Shown in pieces: positions 51,017 through 58,233 of a stretch of DNA of 64,000 bases. Position 1 is the stretch's first letter. Each line of letters opens with the position of its first letter. The notes beneath the pieces were generated by a model. The model searched no databases. It saw nothing but the letters and a program-made list of their open reading frames with translations, and was not told the DNA's origin. A program made the translations under genes and the position numbers. Source of the stretch: Streptomyces sp. KL109B (GTDB lineage Bacteria; Actinomycetota; Actinomycetes; Streptomycetales; Streptomycetaceae); contig NZ_JASERL010000002.1 in the NCBI RefSeq assembly GCF_030766935.1, forward strand, positions 1,054,001 through 1,118,000. The letters run 5' to 3'.

Positions 51017-52345
51017 TCAGCGCCCCTTGTCCACCGGCTCAAGGATCGCGACACACTCCACATGATGCGTCATCGGGAACAAGTCGAACGCCCGCAACGT
51101 CCGCACCCGGTACCCACCCTCCCGGAAGTACCCCAAGTCCCGCGCCAGCGCCGCCGGATCGCACGCCACGTACGCGATCCGACGCGCGCCCAGCGTCGTC
51201 AGATGGCTGACCGTCTTCTTGCCGGCGCCGGCGCGCGGCGGGTCCAGGACGATGAGGTCGACCTCGGAGATGCCGGTGCGCGGGAGGACCGATTCGACCT
51301 TGCCCTGTTCGATGCGGACCCGGTCGAAGGATTCGAGGTTGTGCCGCGCGTCCTCGACGGCGCGCTTGCCGGACTCGATGCCGAGGACCGCGCCCTTGTC
51401 GCCGATCCGGTCCGCGAGCGCGCCCGCGAACAGGCCGACGCCGCAGTACAGGTCGAGCGCCATGTCGCCCTTGCGCGGCAGCAGACCCTGCATGACGGCG
51501 CGCATCAGCGTGTCCGCCGCCTTCGGGTGCACCTGCCAGAAGCCACCGCTGCCGACCCGGTACGTACGGTCGTCGGCGCGCTCGCGTACGAAGGGGCGGC
51601 CGTGGACGCGGTGCACGCCGCCGTCCTTCTCGCCGACGCGCATCACGGAGACCGGCTTGTCGAGCTCGACGATGGGGAGGCGGGCGCCGGCCCGAGGCGT
51701 GAGGATCACCTGGCGGTCCTGCGAGCCGCTCGCCGCGATCGCCTCGACGGACTCCATGCCGGACCAGTCGCGCTGCTCGATGCCGAGCTCGCTGACGCCC
51801 TCGGCCGCGATCATGCAGTGCTCGATCGGCTCGACCTCGTGCGAGCGGTGGCGGCGCAGGCCCGCGTTGCCGTCGGCGTCGATCGCGTACTGGACGCGGG
51901 TGCGCCACTGCGGGACCTCGCCCGCCGGGAGCTTGTCGCCCTCGGCCGGCATGACCGTGCCGTCCCAGCCGGCCTCTTCGGGCGTGAGACCCGCGAGGCG
52001 CAGCAGCTGCTCGGCGATGACCTCGCCCTTGAGGCGGCGCTGGGCGCCGGGCTTGGCGTGCTGCCAGTCGCAGCCGCCGCAGCGGCCGGGTCCCGAGTAG
52101 GGGCAGGGGGCCTCGACGCGGTCCTTCGCCGCTTCGAGGACCTGCACCGCGTCGGCGCGCAGGAAGCGCGCGCCCTCCTCGCCCTCGGTCACCCGCGCCA
52201 CGACGCGCTCGCCGGGCAGCGTGTGCCGCACGAAGAGGACCTGGCCCTCGGCGGTGCGCGCGATGCAGTGGCCGCCGTGCGCGACGGGCCCGACCTCGAC
52301 CTCGTACTCCTCCCCCACCAGTGACTTCGTCGGTTCTGCCTGCAT
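51017..52345 (-). CDS. TRAM-domain class I RNA (uracil-5-) methyltransferase, TrmA/RlmCD family
   Basis: A 442-residue RNA m5U methyltransferase. The N-terminal TRAM domain is EEYEVEVGPVAHGGHCIAR...; the Fe-S-type cysteine cluster CPYSGPGRCGGCDWQH is near residue 80; SAM motif ALDLYCGVGLFAGALADR and DLIVLDPPRAGAGKK follow; the catalytic Cys lies in VACDPAALARDL. ATG 52345 has GGAG seven bases upstream. The orthologue precedes the same permease and Ceo genes in mycobacteria (Rv2689c, from memory). Exact RNA target not determinable here. Confidence 0.92.
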   Translation of the reverse strand: MQAEPTKSLVGEEYEVEVGPVAHGGHCIARTAEGQVLFVRHTLPGERVVARVTEGEEGARFLRADAVQVLEAAKDRVEAPCPYSGPGRCGGCDWQHAKPGAQRRLKGEVIAEQLLRLAGLTPEEAGWDGTVMPAEGDKLPAGEVPQWRTRVQYAIDADGNAGLRRHRSHEVEPIEHCMIAAEGVSELGIEQRDWSGMESVEAIAASGSQDRQVILTPRAGARLPIVELDKPVSVMRVGEKDGGVHRVHGRPFVRERADDRTYRVGSGGFWQVHPKAADTLMRAVMQGLLPRKGDMALDLYCGVGLFAGALADRIGDKGAVLGIESGKRAVEDARHNLESFDRVRIEQGKVESVLPRTGISEVDLIVLDPPRAGAGKKTVSHLTTLGARRIAYVACDPAALARDLGYFREGGYRVRTLRAFDLFPMTHHVECVAILEPVDKGR

Positions 52346-52471
52346 GGCGGGGCTCCAGTACGTAAGGGGAAGATCGTCGGCCGTCGCGGCCACGGAAGAG
52401 CGGCCGGACAACAGCCGACCAGTTTACGTCGCCATCGTCCGGCCGCTCACCACGGCACGTAGCTCCCCCGC

Positions 52472-54517
52472 CTACTTCGAGCTGGGCTCCTTCGGGCGCT
52501 TCTCGACCGGTCCGCGCCGCACGGCACCCGGCGCGTTCCACTCGGAGCGCCTGCGGGCCCGCTTCTTCGCGACCTCGGAGGACTCCAGCTGGTACGGGAC
52601 GGACGTCACCATGATGCCCGGCGTGAACAGCAGCCGGCCCTTGAGCCTCAGCGCGCTCTGGTTGTGCAGCAGGTGCTCGTACCAGTGGCCCACGACGTAC
52701 TCGGGGATGATCACGCTGACCGCGTCGCGCGGCGACTCCTTGCGGAGGTTCTTGACGTACTCGATGACGGGCCGGGTGATTTCCCGGTACGGCGAATCAA
52801 GAACCTTGAGCGGTACGTCAATACCTCGACGCTCCCACTCCTCCCTCAATGCCTTCGTCTCCGCTGGATCAACATTGACGCTCAATGCCTCAAGGGTGTC
52901 CGTACGCATCAACTTGGCGTACGCGATCGCGCGCAGCGTCGGCCGGTGGATCTTCGACACGAGGACCAGCGAATGGACCCGGGAGGGGCGCACGCTGTCG
53001 TCGGAGGGGACCTCGGGGGCGGCGATCTCGTCGGCGACGCGGTCGTAGTGCTTGCGGATCGCGGTCATCGTCACGAAGAAGATGACCATGCCGAGCAGGG
53101 CGACCCAGGCGCCGTGCGTGAACTTCGTAAGAAGGACGACCACGAGGACGAGGCCGGTGAAGAACGCGCCGAACGCGTTGATCGCGCGGGACCGGATCAT
53201 GCGGCGGCGCTCGGCCGGGTCGCGCTCCGTCCTCAGGTGCCGGTTCCAGTGCCGGACCATGCCGGTCTGGCTGAGCGTGAACGACACGAAGACGCCGACG
53301 ATGTAGAGCTGGATCAGGCGGGTCGAGTCGGCGCCGTAGATGACGACCAGGAGGGCCGCGGCGCCCGCGAGCAGCACGATGCCGTTGGAGAACGCGAGGC
53401 GGTCGCCGCGGGTGTGCAGCTGGCGCGGGAGGTAACGGTCCTGCGCGAGGATCGAGCCGAGCAGCGGGAAGCCGTTGTACGCGGTGTTGGCGGCCAGGAA
53501 GAGGACGAGCGCGGTGGCCGCCGACAGGATCAGGAACATGAAGCTGCCGCCGCCGAACACGGCCTCGGCGACCTGTGCGATCACCGGGTCCTGCACAAAG
53601 CCGGAGCCGACCGCGACGCCGTTGTGGATCAGGTCCTTGGCCGGGTTCTCCGCCATCCGCACATCGGTCGCGAGGGCGAGCCCGATGATGCCGCAGAACA
53701 TGGTGACGGCGAGGGCGCCCATCAGCGCCAGCGTGCTCGCCGCGTTCTTCGACTTGGGCTTGCGGAACGCGGGGACGCCGTTGGAGATCGCCTCGACGCC
53801 GGTGAGCGCCGCACAGCCGGAGGAGAAGGCGCGCAGCAGCAGGAAGACGAGCGCGAAGCCCGCGAGCCCCTGGTGCTCGGCCTTGATGTGGAAGTCGGCG
53901 GTCGGGGACTCCATGGTGTCGCCGAGGACGAGGCCCCGGAAGGCGCCCCAGGCGATCATGATGAAGACGCCGGCCACGAAGACGTACGTGGGAATCGCGA
54001 AAAGCTTCCCCGACTCCTTCACACCGCGCAGGTTCATCAGCGTCAGCAGCACGATCACGGCGACCGCGCACAGCACCTTGTGCTCGACCACGAAGGGGAT
54101 CGCGGAGCCGAGGTTCTCGATGCCGGAGGAGATCGACACGGCCACGGTCAGCACGTAGTCGACGAGGAGCGCGCTGGCGACGGTGAGCCCGGCCTTCGGG
54201 CCGAGGTTGGTGTTCGCCACCTCGTAGTCGCCGCCACCGCTCGGGTAGGCGTGCACGTTCTGGCGGTAGGAGGCGACGACCGTGAACATCAGCACGACGA
54301 CCGCGACCGCGATCCATGGGCTGAAGTGGTACGCCGACACGCCCGCGATGGAGAGGACCAGCAGGACCTCGCCGGGCGCATACGCCACGGAGGACAGCGG
54401 GTCGGAGGCGAAAACGGGGAGGGCGATGCGCTTCGGCAGGAGCGTTTCTCCGAGCCGATCACTGCGCAGAGCGCGCCCGATCAAGATCCGTTTGGGCACG
54501 TCGGTCAGTTTGGACAC
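52472..54517 (-). CDS. KimA-like APC-superfamily potassium transporter
   Basis: A 681-residue membrane protein closely following the Bacillus KimA (YdaO) pattern: LPKRIALPVFASDPLSSVAYAPGEVLLVL, SYRQNVHAYPSGGGDYEVANTNLG, LLVDYVLTVAVSISSG, LLLRAFSSGCAALTGVEAISNGVPAF and LAANTAYNGFPLLGSILAQDRYLPRQL, with a C-terminal USP-like cytoplasmic domain from about 510. KimA imports K+ with protons. Position beside two TrkA-type proteins and KdpDE agrees. GTG 54517 is the start; no ribosome site is visible, but TACGAT lies seven bases upstream, so the mRNA may be leaderless. Older annotation would say amino acid permease. Confidence 0.85.
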   Translation of the reverse strand: MSKLTDVPKRILIGRALRSDRLGETLLPKRIALPVFASDPLSSVAYAPGEVLLVLSIAGVSAYHFSPWIAVAVVVLMFTVVASYRQNVHAYPSGGGDYEVANTNLGPKAGLTVASALLVDYVLTVAVSISSGIENLGSAIPFVVEHKVLCAVAVIVLLTLMNLRGVKESGKLFAIPTYVFVAGVFIMIAWGAFRGLVLGDTMESPTADFHIKAEHQGLAGFALVFLLLRAFSSGCAALTGVEAISNGVPAFRKPKSKNAASTLALMGALAVTMFCGIIGLALATDVRMAENPAKDLIHNGVAVGSGFVQDPVIAQVAEAVFGGGSFMFLILSAATALVLFLAANTAYNGFPLLGSILAQDRYLPRQLHTRGDRLAFSNGIVLLAGAAALLVVIYGADSTRLIQLYIVGVFVSFTLSQTGMVRHWNRHLRTERDPAERRRMIRSRAINAFGAFFTGLVLVVVLLTKFTHGAWVALLGMVIFFVTMTAIRKHYDRVADEIAAPEVPSDDSVRPSRVHSLVLVSKIHRPTLRAIAYAKLMRTDTLEALSVNVDPAETKALREEWERRGIDVPLKVLDSPYREITRPVIEYVKNLRKESPRDAVSVIIPEYVVGHWYEHLLHNQSALRLKGRLLFTPGIMVTSVPYQLESSEVAKKRARRRSEWNAPGAVRRGPVEKRPKEPSSK

Positions 54518-54787
54518 GGAGAGGATCGTAAGCGTTCGAACGCGGGGCCGCCCACCCACCACCCCCATTCGGCTTCGTGCTCTGCGCCACGCCCCCGGCG
54601 ATCTCGCCGTGGACGCGGAGGACGAGATCTCCGACATTGCCGATACGGTGTTCCAGAGCGCGAGCCGCACTGCAGCCCGCACCGTGCCCGAGATCGAGCC
54701 GCACCGGCTGGACCACGCCGCGAGAGAGAGCCATGAGCAGGACGTTTACGCAGGTCAATAGGCCTATGAGGAGTGCGGGGTAGGGCC

Positions 54788-55456
54788 GTGCATATCGTGA
54801 TCATGGGCTGTGGCCGAGTAGGGTCCCAACTCGCCCAGACCCTGGAGCAGCAGGGGCACACGGTCGCCGTGGTCGATCAGGACCCGACGGCGTTCCGTCG
54901 ACTGGGTTCGGGTTTCGGCGGCCGTCGCGTCACCGGCGTCGGTTTCGACCAGGACACCTTGCGCGAAGCGGGTATCGAGGAGGCGGGCGCCTTCGCCGCC
55001 GTCTCCAGTGGTGACAACTCGAACATCATCGCCGCGCGGGTCGCGCGCGAGATGTTCGGCATAGAGAACGTGGCGGCGCGCATCTACGACCCCCGCCGCG
55101 CGGAGGTCTACCAGCGCCTGGGCATCCCGACGGTCGCCACGGTCCGCTGGACCGCCGACCAGATGCTGCGGCGCCTGCTGCCGTCCGGCGCCGAGCCGCT
55201 GTGGCGCGACCCCACCGGGGGCGTACAGCTCGCCGAGGTACACGCGTCGGAGTCCTGGATCGGCCAGAAGATCAGCCGCCTCCAGGAGGAGACCGGCGTG
55301 CGCGTCGCGTTCCTGACGCGGCTCGGCGAGGCGATCCTGCCGACGTCGCAGACGGTGCTGCAAGAAGGCGACCTCGTACACGTGATGATGCGTACGGACG
55401 ACGTCGAGAAGGTCGAGGCGGCGTTCGCCGAGGGCCCTGAGGAGGGCGGTCACTGA
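54788..55456 (+). CDS. ceoB: TrkA-family potassium uptake regulatory protein, CeoB-like
   Basis: A 222-residue cytoplasmic gating subunit with an RCK_N (TrkA-N) Rossmann domain, VHIVIMGCGRVGSQLAQTLEQQGHTVAVVDQD, and an RCK_C domain in the last 80 residues. It binds NAD(H)/nucleotides and controls K+ transport through a membrane partner. GTG 54788 is preferred over GTG 54773. Its stop shares one base with the next start (TGATG), so the two TrkA proteins are coupled, as CeoB and CeoC are in mycobacteria. It diverges from the KimA-like transporter across 270 bp, where no gene is seen. Confidence 0.88.
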   Translation: MHIVIMGCGRVGSQLAQTLEQQGHTVAVVDQDPTAFRRLGSGFGGRRVTGVGFDQDTLREAGIEEAGAFAAVSSGDNSNIIAARVAREMFGIENVAARIYDPRRAEVYQRLGIPTVATVRWTADQMLRRLLPSGAEPLWRDPTGGVQLAEVHASESWIGQKISRLQEETGVRVAFLTRLGEAILPTSQTVLQEGDLVHVMMRTDDVEKVEAAFAEGPEEGGH

Positions 55457-56127
55457 TGAGGGTCGCCATTGCCGGAGCCGGCGCCGTCGGTCGTTCGATC
55501 GCGGGCGAGCTCCTTGAGAACGGTCACGAGGTCCTCCTCGTCGACAAGGCCCCGACGGCCATCTCGGTCGAGCGCGTGCCGCAGGCGGAGTGGCTGCTCG
55601 CCGACGCCTGCGAGATCACGTCCCTGGACGAGGCGGCGCTGCAGCGCTGCAACGTGGTCATCGCGGCCACCGGCGACGACAAGGTCAACCTGGTCGTCTC
55701 GCTGCTCGCGAAGACCGAGTACGGGGTCCCGCGGGTCGTCGCCCGCGTCAACAACCCCAAGAACGAATGGCTGTTCAACGAGTCGTGGGGCGTGGACGTC
55801 GCCGTCTCCACCCCGCGCCTCATGTCGGCCCTCGTCGAAGAGGCGGTCAGCGTGGGCGATCTGGTCCGCCTGCTCCGCTTCAGCCACGGCGACGCGAACC
55901 TGGTCGAGCTGACGCTCCCCGAGGAGTCGGCCCTGGCCGGCACGCGCGTGGGCGACGTCCAGTGGCCCCAGGACACGTCCCTGGTGACCATCATCCGCGG
56001 CACCCGCGTCCTGGCCCCCAGCCCGGAGGACTCGCTGGAGGCGGGCGACGAGCTGCTGTTCGTCGCGGCGCAGGCGCGCGAGGAGCAGTTGGAGGACCTC
56101 CTTTCGGTCCGCCGCGAAGACGCATAA
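55456..56127 (+). CDS. ceoC: TrkA-family potassium uptake regulatory protein, CeoC-like
   Basis: A 223-residue partner with RCK_N MRVAIAGAGAVGRSIAGELLENGHEVLLVDK and RCK_C ending in AAQAREEQLEDLLSVRREDA. It differs from CeoB in the glycine motif (GAGAVG against GCGRVG). Together they likely gate a K+ channel or transporter. The stop TAA merges with the left arm of a very strong bidirectional terminator. Confidence 0.88.
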   Translation: MRVAIAGAGAVGRSIAGELLENGHEVLLVDKAPTAISVERVPQAEWLLADACEITSLDEAALQRCNVVIAATGDDKVNLVVSLLAKTEYGVPRVVARVNNPKNEWLFNESWGVDVAVSTPRLMSALVEEAVSVGDLVRLLRFSHGDANLVELTLPEESALAGTRVGDVQWPQDTSLVTIIRGTRVLAPSPEDSLEAGDELLFVAAQAREEQLEDLLSVRREDA

Positions 56128-56180
56128 AAAGCGGGAAGCGCCCCCACGAGCAGAGCTCGTGGGGGCGCTTCCCGCTTTTT
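56126..56180. terminator. Strong bidirectional Rho-independent terminator
   Basis: A perfect 25-bp stem with a 5-nt loop (CAGAG), starting AAAAAGCGGGAAGCGCCCCC and ending with the complement and a T run. A tracts on one side and T tracts on the other allow use by ceoC (plus) and by the DUF3159 gene (minus). Confidence 0.95.
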
Positions 56181-56246
56181 TGCTTTCAGGGGCGCGGGGA
56201 ACTGCGCAACCCCAGCCACGGCCGACGCCGAACCCGCACCCCGGTC

Positions 56247-57029
56247 TCACACCTCGCGGCGATGGCGGGCGCCGCCCTCGGAACGGGACGCCTCCGCCCG
56301 CTCACGGTCGGCCTCACGTTCCCGCTCGGCCTGCTCCATCTCCGCGAACACATCGATCGGCGCGGGCGCCTTCGCGAGGAATACCCAAGTGAGCCACACG
56401 GCCAGCAGGAACGGCGGGATCTTCAACGCGACGAGCACCCACCCGAATTGGGTCGTGTCCGCCCACCAGTACAGCGGGAACAGAATCGCGCACTTGGCCA
56501 GCAGGATGAGCCCCCAGGCCCAACTCGCCTTCGCGTACGCCTTCTTGCGCCCGGGGTTACGCGTCCGCCAGGACAGGTTCTCCTTGAAGACCGGCCCGAG
56601 GATGAGCCCGATCAACGGAACGCCGCACAAGGTCGTCACGATGTACGCGAGCGCGAGCCCCAACGTGTAGAGCATGCCCGGCAGATAGAAGTCCTTGGCG
56701 TTGCCGGTCATCATCGCGAAGACGACACCGAAGGCGACGCCGAAGACGCCACTGAAGGCGTGCTTGACGGTGTCCTTCATGACCAGCCGCACGGCGACGA
56801 GGACCAGGGACACCGCGAGCGCCGCGATGGCCGACATGTGCAGGTCCTTGTTGACCGTGAAGATGCTCACGAAGAGCAGGCCCGGCAGGACCGTCTCCAC
56901 CATGCCCCGCACGCCGCCGAAGGCCTCGAAGAGCGCGGCCTCGGTCACGGACTTGTCCGTGACGTCCTGGCCCTCCTGGCCGTCCTGGCCCGTGATGTCG
57001 CGGTCGGTCGGCTTGTCGAGGGACGTCAC
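56247..57029 (-). CDS. DUF3159-family membrane protein
   Basis: A 260-residue protein with about six membrane segments. The conserved opening is AALFEAFGGVRGMVETVLPGLLFVSIFTV, then LSWRTRNPGRKKAYAKASWAWGLILLAKCAI. Charged tails lie at both ends. The family is of unknown function and is consistently found next to ceoBC in actinobacteria, so a link to ion homeostasis is possible. Three bases separate it from the OB-fold gene. Confidence 0.88.
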   Translation of the reverse strand: MTSLDKPTDRDITGQDGQEGQDVTDKSVTEAALFEAFGGVRGMVETVLPGLLFVSIFTVNKDLHMSAIAALAVSLVLVAVRLVMKDTVKHAFSGVFGVAFGVVFAMMTGNAKDFYLPGMLYTLGLALAYIVTTLCGVPLIGLILGPVFKENLSWRTRNPGRKKAYAKASWAWGLILLAKCAILFPLYWWADTTQFGWVLVALKIPPFLLAVWLTWVFLAKAPAPIDVFAEMEQAEREREADRERAEASRSEGGARHRREV

Positions 57030-57032
57030 CGG

Positions 57033-57443
57033 CTACTCCCGTCCAAGCGGTCTGAGTTCGTACTTCGGATTGAACAGCACCCTACGGCCCCGGCTCATCG
57101 AGACCCGGCCGGAAGCTATGAGCTTGCGGCCCGGCTCGATCCCGACGATCGAACGCCGGCCGAGCCACACCACGTCCAGCGCGGCCGAGCCGTCGAACAA
57201 CTCGGCTTCCAGAGCCGAGACTCCGGCGCGTGGCCGGAGGGTGACCGTGCGCAACGTACCAGTAACGGTGACTATTTGTCGGTCCGTGCAGTCACCGATG
57301 CGCGTGCAGCCGGTGGTCTCCGAGTCCTCGCGCAGCTCCTCCGACTCCAGGTCCTCCTGGGAACTGGACAGCCTGTCGAGCATGCGCCGGAATCGGCCCG
57401 CCGGCTTCTCGGTCGCCCTGTCGGAACGCGGAACAGCACTCAT
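57033..57443 (-). CDS. OB-fold nucleic acid-binding domain protein
   Basis: A 136-residue protein: a charged N-terminal helix (FRRMLDRLSSSQEDLESEELRED) and an OB-fold of the tRNA_anti/RecG-like type (QIVTVTGTLRTVTLRPRAGVSALEAELFDGSAALDVVWLGRRSIVGIEPGRKLIASGRV, broken by turns). It probably binds single-stranded nucleic acid, but no partner is known. It is the promoter-proximal gene of the pair with DUF3159; 106 bp separate it from kdpE. Confidence 0.85.
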   Translation of the reverse strand: MSAVPRSDRATEKPAGRFRRMLDRLSSSQEDLESEELREDSETTGCTRIGDCTDRQIVTVTGTLRTVTLRPRAGVSALEAELFDGSAALDVVWLGRRSIVGIEPGRKLIASGRVSMSRGRRVLFNPKYELRPLGRE

Positions 57444-57520
57444 ACTGGAAGCGTACCTGGGCCCTGTGACAGCGTCGTACCCGCTGGTGTACCCCGCTTT
57501 CGCCCGCTCTCACCGCCCCT

Positions 57521-57556
57521 TGTCGCCCTTCATCGCCCTTCATCGCCCTTCATCGC
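57521..57556 (-). repeat. Short decamer repeat at the kdpE stop codon
   Basis: CATCGCCCTT is present twice in full, with diverged copies on both sides (TGTCGCCCTT, CATCGCTCGA). The stop codon of kdpE lies inside the array. Confidence 0.75.
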
Positions 57557-58233
57557 TCGAAGCGGTAGCCCATCCCCGGTTCGGTCACGAAGTGCCGCGG
57601 ATGCGAGGGGTCGGTCTCCAACTTGCGGCGCAGCTGCGCCATGTACACCCGCAGATAGTTGGTCTCGGTCCCGTACGAGGGCCCCCACACCTCCTGAAGC
57701 AGCTGCTTCTGGCTGACGAGGCGGCCCGTATTGCGCACCAGGACTTCCAGCAGGTGCCACTCCGTGGGGGTCAGGCGTACGTCGTGCCCGCCCCGGTTGA
57801 CCTTCTTCGCGGCCATGTCGACGGTGAAGTCCGAGGTCTCGACGATCCCCTCGTCCTCGGCGGTGCCCGTGGGCTCGGCGCGGCGCACGGCGGCCCGCAG
57901 CCGGGCGAGGAGTTCGTCCATGCCGAAGGGCTTGGTCACGTAGTCGTCGGCGCCCGCGTCGAGCGCCTCGACCTTCTCGTCGGACGAGTGCCGCGCGGAC
58001 AGCACGAGGATCGGTACGCGGGTCCAGCCGCGCAGTCCCTTGATCACCTCGACGCCGTCCATGTCGGGCAGGCCCAGGTCGAGTACGACCACGTCGGGGT
58101 GGCGGGCGGCGGCGAGTTGCAGCGCCTGCGCCCCGTCCACGGCGGCGTCCACCTCGTACTTGCGCGCCTTCAGGTTGATGACGAGGGCGCGGACGATCTG
58201 CGGCTCGTCGTCGACCACGAGCACCCGGGTCAT
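57550..58233 (-). CDS. kdpE: KdpE response regulator
   Basis: A 227-residue OmpR-type regulator. The receiver has phosphoacceptor Asp in VVVLDLGLPDMDGVEV and the conserved Lys in VTKPFGMDELL; the C-terminal winged helix ends GTETNYLRVYMAQLRRKLETDPSHPRHF and PGMGYRFER. It receives phosphate from KdpD and in other bacteria activates the kdpFABC K+ ATPase. No kdpFABC is present in the window, so targets may be elsewhere or nearby K+ genes. It overlaps kdpD by four bases. Confidence 0.95.
   Translation of the reverse strand: MTRVLVVDDEPQIVRALVINLKARKYEVDAAVDGAQALQLAAARHPDVVVLDLGLPDMDGVEVIKGLRGWTRVPILVLSARHSSDEKVEALDAGADDYVTKPFGMDELLARLRAAVRRAEPTGTAEDEGIVETSDFTVDMAAKKVNRGGHDVRLTPTEWHLLEVLVRNTGRLVSQKQLLQEVWGPSYGTETNYLRVYMAQLRRKLETDPSHPRHFVTEPGMGYRFER

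Noticed and set aside
54732..54783. 16-codon leader peptide before ceoB
   Set aside because: ATG with reading MSRTFTQVNRPMRSAG is possible, but no ribosome site, attenuator hairpin or amino acid bias supports it.
54518..54787. c-di-AMP (ydaO-type) riboswitch in the KimA-ceoB intergenic region
   Set aside because: Such elements control kimA in Bacillus, but I could not recognise the conserved helices, and the KimA-like gene seems to lack a leader. A covariance-model search would settle it.
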